Shown in pieces: positions 1 through 5,300 of a DNA stretch of 10,889 nucleotides. The notes beneath the pieces were generated by a model. That model made no database searches. It saw only the letters and a program-made list of their open reading frames with translations, and was not told where the DNA came from. Source of the stretch: WRAI01 sp031549605. GTDB taxonomy: Bacteria > Bacillota > Clostridia > Oscillospirales > UBA929. Each line of letters starts with the position of its first letter. Positions within the stretch are counted from its first letter, which is position 1. The stretch is from positions 1-10,889 of the forward strand of contig JAVBPM010000036.1 in the NCBI GenBank assembly GCA_031549605.1. Direction: 5' to 3'. A program made the position numbers and the translations under genes.

Positions 1-89
1 GTTTGAAAAAAATGACTTCATAAACGCGAAACGGGCAGCGGCGCTTCGGCGCCGTTGCCCATTCCGTGTTTATTTGCATTTTTTCAAAC
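1..89. terminator. Extended imperfect inverted repeat, probable bidirectional terminator
   Basis: A 12-bp stem (33-44 with 49-60, one G-T pair) is closed by a TTCG tetraloop flanked by C and G, a very stable hairpin. The symmetry continues outward: 22-28 pairs with 65-71 (one G-T pair), and GTTTGAAAAAA at the left edge mirrors TTTTTTCAAAC at 79-89. There is thus an A-run on one side and a T-run on the other. It lies about 50 bases past the stop of the minus-strand gene ending at 111, so it probably terminates that gene. The T-runs are some 20 bases from the core stem rather than directly adjacent, so termination efficiency is uncertain. The repeat begins at base 1 and may extend outside the window. 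Confidence 0.6.
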
Positions 90-110
90 GCCTTTTGTGC
101 ATCCGTAAGA

Positions 111-1298
111 TTACACGCGGCTCAAGCCATGCTTCTCCCACACCTCATCAAACCCCGCCAGCGCAAAGTCCAGCTGCTCCTCGGTCAACGTAGCCGTATA
201 CGAAGTCCGCAAAATCGAGTGCCCCTCCTCAACAGCCGGCGTAATCACCGGATTGACATACACCCCGGCATCCAGCAGGTCGTGCGCGGCGACAAAGGCC
301 TCGGCGTCGCCGCCGATCGGCACGGGGATAATAGGCGCCTGGCTCGGCGTGGTGGCAATGCCCAGCCGCGCAAAACCCGCGCGCATGTAGTCGGCGTTGG
401 CGTTGACGCGTGCCACCAGCTGCGGCTCGGCCTTTAGAATCTCCAGCGCCTTGCGCGTGGCAGCGACGTTGCTGGGCGGCATCGACGCGCTGAAAATAAA
501 GGGTCGCGACGTGTGTCGCACATAGTCGCACACCTTGGCCGGCGCCGCCATAAAGCCGCCGAGACTGGCAAAGGTCTTGCTAAACGTGCCCATCAGCACA
601 TCCACCTTGTCGCGCAGCCCGAAATGCTCGGCCGTTCCGCGCCCCGTCGCGCCCATGGTGCCGATGCCGTGGCTGTCGTCAACCATGACGCGCGCGTTGT
701 ACTTTTCAGCCAGCTGCACAATGACGGGCAGGTTGCACAAATCGCCCTCCATCGAAAACACGCCGTCCACAACAATCAGCTTGCCGCGATCGGGCTTGGC
801 CTCCTTCAGCTTGGCCTCCAGCGCGTCCATGTCGTTGTGCTCGTACTTTTGCAGCTTGGCAAAGCTCAGCCGCGCCGCGTCATACAGCGACGCATGATTG
901 CGGTTGTCAAAGAAAATAACGTCGTGCATACCGCACAACGCGCTCAAAATGCCCAAATTGGACTGAAAACCGGTCGAAAAGGTAATCGTCTGCTCGTAGC
1001 CGAAGAAATCGGCCAGCTCGCGCTCTAAGGCGTTGTGCAGCGTCAGCGTGCCGTTGAGGTGGCGCGAACCGCTGCAACCGGCGCCAAACTCGTCAAGCGC
1101 CTGCTTGGCGGCCTCAATCACGCGGTCGTCGGCGGTCAGCCCTAAGTAGTTGTTGCTGCCCAGCATAATGGTGCGGTGCCCGTCCATCAGCACCTCCGAG
1201 TGCTGACGCGTGGAAATCTCATGCCCATACGGGTAAATGCCCGCCGCACGCACCTCGTCGGCAGCGGTAAAAGCAATGCATTTATCAAATAAATCCAA
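111..1298 (-). CDS. PLP-dependent alpha-oxoamine synthase family enzyme (serine palmitoyltransferase-like)
   Basis: A 395-residue fold-type I PLP enzyme. The family (serine palmitoyltransferase, KAPA synthase, KBL, ALA synthase) condenses an amino acid with an acyl-CoA, releasing CO2. Visible features are GSNNYLGL (47-54), GCSGSRHLNGT (74-84), the cofactor-stacking His in NRNHASL (His135), VDDSHGIG (Asp207, His210) and the Schiff-base Lys241 in GTFSKTFASLGG. RPFIFSASMPPS (265-276) and GSR-LNGT resemble serine palmitoyltransferase more than KAPA synthase or KBL. No biotin, threonine-degradation or lipid gene lies nearby to confirm the substrate. Length is normal. The start is TTG at 1298, supported by AAAGGA nine bases upstream; an in-frame TAG sits immediately before it. 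It is transcribed away from the satD operon. Family assignment is firm, substrate is inference. Confidence 0.9.
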   Translation of the reverse strand: MDLFDKCIAFTAADEVRAAGIYPYGHEISTRQHSEVLMDGHRTIMLGSNNYLGLTADDRVIEAAKQALDEFGAGCSGSRHLNGTLTLHNALERELADFFGYEQTITFSTGFQSNLGILSALCGMHDVIFFDNRNHASLYDAARLSFAKLQKYEHNDMDALEAKLKEAKPDRGKLIVVDGVFSMEGDLCNLPVIVQLAEKYNARVMVDDSHGIGTMGATGRGTAEHFGLRDKVDVLMGTFSKTFASLGGFMAAPAKVCDYVRHTSRPFIFSASMPPSNVAATRKALEILKAEPQLVARVNANADYMRAGFARLGIATTPSQAPIIPVPIGGDAEAFVAAHDLLDAGVYVNPVITPAVEEGHSILRTSYTATLTEEQLDFALAGFDEVWEKHGLSRV

Positions 1299-1313
1299 CT
1301 ACTTCATTCCTTT
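1299..1313 (-). promoter_or_regulatory. RBS with minimal ATG-AAG-TAG reading frame ahead of the TTG start
   Basis: Read on the minus strand, AAAGGA (1313-1308) is followed directly by ATG-AAG-TAG (1307-1299) and then the TTG start at 1298. The ATG abuts the Shine-Dalgarno and is too close to be used well. The TTG is nine bases away, a good spacing. The ATG, TAG and TTG are in one frame, so the ATG could only make a dipeptide. This decides the start at TTG. Confidence 0.6.
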
Positions 1314-1333
1314 CAAAATCCCAATTCGTGGCA

Positions 1334-1362
1334 ATTATACCGTAAACAACCACCCGACACAA
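1334..1362 (-). promoter_or_regulatory. Sigma-A-type promoter for the alpha-oxoamine synthase gene
   Basis: On the minus strand, TTGTGT (1362-1357) and a perfect TATAAT (1339-1334) are separated by 17 bases. Transcription would start near 1327, giving a leader of about 29 bases with the AAAGGA ribosome binding site. The -35 is only partly consensus. Confidence 0.6.
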
Positions 1363-1376
1363 CCCCCACGCCCAGA

Positions 1377-1393
1377 GTTAAAGGGAAGTTAAC
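1377..1393. repeat. GTTAAA-N5-GTTAAC direct repeat in the divergent intergenic region
   Basis: GTTAAA (1377-1382) and GTTAAC (1388-1393) are spaced 11 bases start to start, about one helical turn. They lie 15 bases upstream of the minus-strand -35. The arrangement suits a tandem-binding regulator, but two copies of an AT-rich hexamer may be chance. Confidence 0.3.
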
Positions 1394-1407
1394 AAATGAC
1401 CGCGGCA

Positions 1408-1494
1408 GATATGCGCTCCTGAGGGCATATCCCGCACATATGAGCCGCCAAGCTCATATCCGCACAATATAACTTCCTGAGTTCACATCTTGAC
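1408..1494. repeat. Three tandem 29-bp palindromic units (operator array) upstream of satD
   Basis: Three units start at 1408, 1437 and 1466. Each has an inverted pair of 9-base half-sites separated by 6 bases. Unit 1 is GATATGCGC / GGGCATATC (1408-1416, 1423-1431). Unit 2 is CATATGAGC / GCTCATATC (1437-1445, 1452-1460). Unit 3 is AATATAACT / GTTCACATC (1466-1474, 1481-1489), the most degenerate. Units 1 and 3 share the identical centre TCCTGA. Unit 3 runs into the -35 of the satD promoter (1490-1495), so a bound protein would contact or block RNA polymerase. There are no unique spacers, so this is not CRISPR. The regulator is unknown; SatD itself has a helix-turn-helix and is a candidate. 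Confidence 0.75.
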
Positions 1495-1518
1495 AACGCT
1501 GTCACGCCGTCATACAAT
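1490..1518 (+). promoter_or_regulatory. Consensus sigma-A promoter of the satD operon
   Basis: A perfect TTGACA (1490-1495), a 17-base spacer and TACAAT (1513-1518). The start would fall near 1525, leaving a leader of about 15 bases that already holds the AAGGGGTG ribosome binding site (1526-1533). The -35 overlaps the end of the third 29-bp unit, so the promoter is probably strong and regulated. Confidence 0.8.
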
Positions 1519-1539
1519 GTCAAAAAAGGGGTGAATGAT

Positions 1540-2214
1540 ATGACCGCACACACCAACTATATCGCCGTCATCGGTGACATTGTCGATTCGCGCAAGCTGA
1601 CCGACCGTGACGCCGTGCAGCAACAGCTCAAGGCCGCGCTAACCGCCGTCAACGCCAAGTACAGTCACGCCATAGCGTCTGACTTCATGATCACACTGGG
1701 CGATGAATTTCAAGGGCTGCTGCATCATGGTGCCGAAGTTATGAACCTCGTCGACGAACTGGCGCAAGCCATACAGCCGGTACAGCTGCGCTTCGGGTTG
1801 GGTGTCGGCGGCGTAGACACGGCCATCGACCGCGCGCTGTCTGTCGGCGCCGACGGCCCGGCCTATCACCGCGCGCGCGCCGGCGTAGATACCATCAAAA
1901 AAGCCGACCGCCGCAAAAAATTTGCCACCGGCAGCGTGGTGCTGACCTCCGACAACCCCGACTGCGACGCACTGGTCAACGCGCTGCTAGCCGTCTGCGA
2001 CTACCAAAAAAGCAAGTGGTGGCAGCGCCAGCGCGAGGTCATCAGCGCCTATACACAGAACGGCCACAACCAAAAACAGGCGGCGGCCAGCCTCGCCATC
2101 TCGCAGTCGGGCGTGTCGCACTCGCTCAGCGCCTCGGGCTACTACGCCTACGAGCAGGCCATGCGCCAACTCAATGCCACCATCGAGCGCACGAGGGCCG
2201 ACTGCCATGGCTAA
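1540..2214 (+). CDS. satD: SatD family protein with C-terminal helix-turn-helix
   Basis: A 224-residue SatD-family protein, named after a gene in the Streptococcus mutans acid-tolerance sat operon; its biochemical role is not established. Visible are AVIGDIVDSR (9-18), ITLGDEFQGLL (51-61), RFGLGVGG (84-91) and GADGPAYHRAR (103-113). The order of a D-I-V-x-S strand, a GD-E-F hairpin and an RxGxGxG segment resembles a class III nucleotidyl cyclase or GGDEF palm, which is my inference. Residues about 163-206 (around NQKQAAASLAISQSGVSHSL) look like a DNA-binding helix-turn-helix. ATG at 1540 is chosen over an upstream in-frame GTG at 1531 because that GTG lies inside the AAGGGGTG Shine-Dalgarno. 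It overlaps the next gene by 8 bases, implying translational coupling. Confidence 0.85.
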   Translation: MTAHTNYIAVIGDIVDSRKLTDRDAVQQQLKAALTAVNAKYSHAIASDFMITLGDEFQGLLHHGAEVMNLVDELAQAIQPVQLRFGLGVGGVDTAIDRALSVGADGPAYHRARAGVDTIKKADRRKKFATGSVVLTSDNPDCDALVNALLAVCDYQKSKWWQRQREVISAYTQNGHNQKQAAASLAISQSGVSHSLSASGYYAYEQAMRQLNATIERTRADCHG

Positions 2215-2959
2215 AGACCTGTTGCTTTTATTGCTGCTGGGCCACATTGTCGGCGACTTTTACCTGCAAACCAACCAAACAGCCAAGGCTAAGAACGACA
2301 ACTTCGCCGCATTGTTGCGCCACAGCGCGCTCTATCTGGTAGCGCTGCTGCTGGCGTTCGTATCTGTGATAACCCTGGAACTGGCGCTTGTGGCCGGCGC
2401 GCTGGCGGTGTCCCATGCGGTGATTGACTGGCGCAAATCCCGCTACGTACAATCGGCGAAGGATCCCACAATAACAGCCAATGAGCCTAAACTATTTTTC
2501 TACGATCAGCTGGCCCACCTAGTTTGCCTGCTGATCGCTGCCATGGTGGCCGTTGGCTGCTCTGACATGACACTGTCACTGCATGGCTGGTCCCGCGCCC
2601 TGCTGTCGTTCATCGACAGTGCGCCGCGCGACATCTTCAACTGGGTGCTGCTCCTGCTGCTCGTCGGCAGACCGGCACAGCTGACCATCGCTCGGCTGCT
2701 GACCAAGTTTGATCCTAAAACAGTTGATGACAATGACGGCGTAGTCAACGCCGGCGCGTGGATTGGCGTACTCGAGCGCGTCACCATTGCACTGCTATTG
2801 GCCGTCAACCAATACGCCGCCATCGGGCTGGTGCTGACCGCCAAATCAGTGGCGCGCCATGACAAAATTGCCAAAGACCAGCGCTTTGCCGAGTACTACC
2901 TGCTCGGTACACTGCTCAGCACACTCTGGGTCATCGTCGCCTACCTCCTCATCTTCTAA
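2207..2959 (+). CDS. DUF3307 family integral membrane protein
   Basis: A 250-residue polytopic membrane protein of the DUF3307 family, often found beside satD; its function is unknown. The N-terminus has the family motif GHIVGDFYLQ (12-21). Later come SHAVIDW (69-75), FFYDQLAHL (97-105), GAWIGVLER (182-190) and TAKSVARH (211-218) before a last hydrophobic stretch (231-250). Hydrophobic segments lie near 4-20, 41-74, 102-118, 143-153, 191-212 and 231-250. The conserved polar and charged residues within or next to membrane segments (His13, Asp17, His70, Asp74, Asp100, His104) are suggestive but untested. The start at 2207 has GAGGG nine bases upstream; an in-frame ATG at 2174 would add residues outside the family pattern. 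The start overlaps the satD stop (ATGGCTAA). Confidence 0.85.
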   Translation: MAKDLLLLLLLGHIVGDFYLQTNQTAKAKNDNFAALLRHSALYLVALLLAFVSVITLELALVAGALAVSHAVIDWRKSRYVQSAKDPTITANEPKLFFYDQLAHLVCLLIAAMVAVGCSDMTLSLHGWSRALLSFIDSAPRDIFNWVLLLLLVGRPAQLTIARLLTKFDPKTVDDNDGVVNAGAWIGVLERVTIALLLAVNQYAAIGLVLTAKSVARHDKIAKDQRFAEYYLLGTLLSTLWVIVAYLLIF

Positions 2960-2976
2960 ACAAAGGAGCCGCCGCC

Positions 2977-3648
2977 ATGCCGACCATCTTCCACAACAGC
3001 TGGGACGACCTGCTCGCCGACGAGCTGGCCAAGCCCTATTACCTCACGCTGCGTGCCGAGCTGGCGCAGCGCTACGCCACGCGCACCGTCTATCCGCCCA
3101 AGCAGCTGGTGTACAACGCCTTGCGCCTGACGCCGCCCGAGAACATCAAGTGCGTCATCGTCGGCCAGGACCCGTACCACGGGCCGGGTCAGGCGATGGG
3201 GCTGTCGTTCAGCGTGCCGCGCGGCGTCGAGCCGCCGCCGTCGCTAAAAAACATTTTCAAAGAGCTGCACGACGACACCGGCCTGCCGCTGCCGAGCGGC
3301 GGCGACCTGACGCCGTGGGCAGAGCAGGGGGTACTGCTGCTCAACGCACTGCTCACCGTCGAGCGCGGCGCGCCGCTGTCGCACGACTGCCTCGGCTGGG
3401 CGCGCGTCACCGACGCGGTGCTACAAGTCGTCAACGGGCTGCCCCAGCCCATCGTTTTCCTGCTGTGGGGCAACCCCGCCCAGCGCAAGGCCGCCTTTCT
3501 CAACAACGCCAATCACCTCGTACTCAAAGCGCCGCACCCGTCGCCGCTGTCGGCGCACCGCGGCTTTTTTGCCAGCCAGCCCTTCAGCCAAACCAACGCC
3601 TTCTTAACCGCCCACAACGTCAAGCCCATTGACTGGACATTATCGTAA
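2977..3648 (+). CDS. ung: Uracil-DNA glycosylase, family 1
   Basis: A 223-residue cytosolic base-excision repair enzyme that removes uracil arising in DNA from cytosine deamination or dUTP misincorporation. All family-1 motifs are present: water-activating GQDPYH (63-68, catalytic Asp65), PPPSLKNIFKEL (86-97), LLLNALLTVE (120-129), the uracil-recognition segment VFLLWGNPAQ (160-169) and the DNA-intercalation loop HPSPLSAHRGFF (187-198, His187). Length is typical and no key residue is missing. AAAGGAG lies 8 bases before ATG 2977. Only 17 bases separate it from the DUF3307 gene, so it is the third gene of the satD operon. The stop codon overlaps the first of a series of phased GTAA repeats that control the next transcription unit. 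Confidence 0.97.
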   Translation: MPTIFHNSWDDLLADELAKPYYLTLRAELAQRYATRTVYPPKQLVYNALRLTPPENIKCVIVGQDPYHGPGQAMGLSFSVPRGVEPPPSLKNIFKELHDDTGLPLPSGGDLTPWAEQGVLLLNALLTVERGAPLSHDCLGWARVTDAVLQVVNGLPQPIVFLLWGNPAQRKAAFLNNANHLVLKAPHPSPLSAHRGFFASQPFSQTNAFLTAHNVKPIDWTLS

Positions 3649-3681
3649 CAAAACTGTAATCAAACGTAACCAATTTGTAAT
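3644..3681 (+). promoter_or_regulatory. Four phased GTAA half-sites (WalR/PhoP-type tandem box)
   Basis: CGTAAC (3644-3649), TGTAAT (3655-3660), CGTAAC (3665-3670) and TGTAAT (3676-3681) recur with start-to-start spacing of 11, 10 and 11 bases, so all face one side of the helix. The last overlaps the first base of the -35. The known WalR (YycF) consensus is two TGTWAH hexamers five bases apart, and PhoB/PhoP boxes have a similar 11-base pitch. An activator of the OmpR/PhoB family is inferred. The downstream genes encode wall-anchored proteins, which fits WalR. Confidence 0.55.
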
Positions 3682-3709
3682 TGACAATACCTACTAAGCT
3701 GTATAATCT
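3681..3709 (+). promoter_or_regulatory. Promoter of the SLH gene pair
   Basis: TTGACA (3681-3686) is followed by TATAAT (3702-3707), a 15-base spacer that is shorter than ideal. Using TAATCT (3704-3709) instead gives 17 bases. A weak spacing beside phased activator-like sites is typical of a positively controlled promoter. Transcription would start near 3714-3716. Confidence 0.6.
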
Positions 3710-3720
3710 TGTGTCACTAT

Positions 3721-3744
3721 CGCGGTCAGGCATGCCATGACGCG
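3721..3744 (+). other. Stem-loop in the 5' leader of the first SLH gene
   Basis: CGCGGTCA (3721-3728) pairs with TGACGCG (3738-3744) with one bulged G, and GGCATGCC (3729-3736) is itself self-complementary. It lies between the promoter and the ribosome binding site (AGAGGG, about 3750-3755). It may stabilise the leader or be a protein site. There is no T-run, so it is not a terminator. Confidence 0.35.
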
Positions 3745-3763
3745 TTGAAAGAGGGACTGTACC

Positions 3764-5248
3764 ATGAAAAAAACCACCCGCGCACGATCCATAGCCCTGC
3801 TCCTGTCGCTGCTACTGTCGCTTGGCTGTCTGGCAGGCGTTCAGTCGCCGGCCGCGGCTGCCCCGACAACCAGCGTAAGCATTAACGGCATCAAGGTCAG
3901 CGCGGTCAAATCGGGCACCACCGCCATCATTACGCCCACCGATGCACAGTGGCTGTCACTGGCCAACAAAGCCGGCAAGGTGTCGCTGAAATCATTTGAG
4001 CCGGAGGACTACCTCTATTATCCCAGCACTGACTACGTCACCTATATCAACATCGCAGACACAACCATCGACACCATCGAGCTGCACTATGTCGGCTCGG
4101 AGGCGCTGCGGTACACTGACCTTTGCATTGCGCAGAGCTTAGTCTGCTTCAACCGACCCGAAATGGGCTACGTCCTGTACCCCGATTTCACAGGCTTCGC
4201 AACCGGCCATGAACAGGTCATGACCATAGCCGCCAAGCAGGGCCGGATGAGCATTGCGCTCACCTTCGACGGCAGCACGGATGACATCTTGTATAACCAC
4301 GGCTTTGGCTTGGATACCGTCGTCGGTGTGCTGGCACCCGACGCGCTACTCGACGCAGACGATGTCTATCTTGAAGAGGTGCTGGCCAACGGTCGGCGTG
4401 CGCGCATCAACCGTTCCTTCGCGCTAATGTTTGTTGCCGGTTATATCTCCCACAACGGCACCTACGAGGCCGCCGGTTCATCGCCCGTCAACTTCGTCGA
4501 TGTGCCCAGCTGGGCCAAGGCGGAAATCGACTACCTCAATGTGCGCAACATCGCCAACGGCACCGGCGGCAACAAATTCGGCGCCTCGGCCAACGTCAAG
4601 CGTTGCGACTTTGTCAAACTGCTGATGAGCGCGATTGGCTATAGTGACTATGCCCTCCCGTCACTGCAGGCGGCCAAAAAACAGTTCTCCGACGTCGCAG
4701 CCAACAGCTATTACGCCAAGAGCGTGCTCAAAGCACGTCAACTCGGCATTGTCGACGGCTCCGGCGGCAACAAGTTCAACCCCGATAGCTATATCTCACG
4801 ACAGGACATGGCGTGTATGATTGACCGCGCTGCCAACATCTTTGGCTTTGAAAACCGGTGTATATTCTACGATGCCGACGACAAAACCTGCGAGAGCTTC
4901 AAGGATTGGCAGACTGTCAGCGGCTACGCCCAGACTTCCATGAATAAGATGGTGCAAAACGGCATCATCGTCGGCTCTAAAGGGCTGCTCAAACCGCGTG
5001 GCAACGCCACCCGTGCCGAAGCCGGCGTGGTGCTGGCCCGCTTGCTGTACCTCGATGTCTTCGCCTATTTATTTAACTATTACCCCCATCTGCTGGAGCT
5101 TGACCCGGAAGACCTCGCAACGCCGCAGACCAACAACAGCGCCCTGCTGCTGCCCACCGAGGACGCGCTCGTCGCCGCTCAGGACTTTATAGCCCAAGCC
5201 CAACCCGATGCCCTTGTCACCACCGACACACCGAGTGGCGACGCATAA
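3764..5248 (+). CDS. Secreted SLH-domain surface protein (shorter paralogue)
   Basis: A 494-residue exported protein. An N-terminal signal peptide has KKTTRAR, a leucine-rich core (11-25) and likely cleavage after the AAA near residue 33. The Cys at 22 lacks a proper lipobox. Residues about 38-240 form a domain of unknown function found again in the next protein (INGIKV, EMGYVLYP). Three SLH repeats follow: about 244-290 (FVDVPSWAKAEIDYL), 308-357 (FSDVAANSYYAKSV) and 367-428 (ends ATRAEAGVVLARLL). SLH repeats bind pyruvylated secondary wall polymer. SLH1 has KRCDF instead of a TRAE-type motif. SLH3 carries an insertion of about ten residues with Cys376 inside and Cys366 just ahead. About 65 residues follow SLH3, an unusual tail. 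No ligand or enzyme motif was recognised. Confidence 0.88.
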   Translation: MKKTTRARSIALLLSLLLSLGCLAGVQSPAAAAPTTSVSINGIKVSAVKSGTTAIITPTDAQWLSLANKAGKVSLKSFEPEDYLYYPSTDYVTYINIADTTIDTIELHYVGSEALRYTDLCIAQSLVCFNRPEMGYVLYPDFTGFATGHEQVMTIAAKQGRMSIALTFDGSTDDILYNHGFGLDTVVGVLAPDALLDADDVYLEEVLANGRRARINRSFALMFVAGYISHNGTYEAAGSSPVNFVDVPSWAKAEIDYLNVRNIANGTGGNKFGASANVKRCDFVKLLMSAIGYSDYALPSLQAAKKQFSDVAANSYYAKSVLKARQLGIVDGSGGNKFNPDSYISRQDMACMIDRAANIFGFENRCIFYDADDKTCESFKDWQTVSGYAQTSMNKMVQNGIIVGSKGLLKPRGNATRAEAGVVLARLLYLDVFAYLFNYYPHLLELDPEDLATPQTNNSALLLPTEDALVAAQDFIAQAQPDALVTTDTPSGDA

Positions 5249-5300
5249 CATGACCGTGCATGCCGCAACAGACGGCGATAGGAAAAGAGGGCGACCCAAT

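Noticed and set aside
513..1028. 171-residue plus-strand frame inside the PLP enzyme gene, with other overlapping frames
   Set aside because: Antisense shadow of a gene with clear catalytic motifs; His/Arg/Ala-rich composition and no ribosome binding site.
1408..1494. CRISPR-like array
   Set aside because: The repeats are contiguous with no variable spacers and each unit is itself palindromic; an operator array fits better.
2859..3632. 257-residue plus-strand frame over ung
   Set aside because: Arg/Ala-rich out-of-frame shadow of a fully motif-supported uracil-DNA glycosylase.
3818..3832. Lipoprotein signal in the first SLH protein (LSLGC)
   Set aside because: Position -3 is Ser, not Leu/Val/Ile, and a better signal-peptidase I site follows at the AAA near residue 33.
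5208..5300. N-terminal extension of the second SLH protein
   Set aside because: It would overlap the preceding gene and precede the signal peptide; ATG 5301 has the ribosome binding site and the same start as the paralogue.
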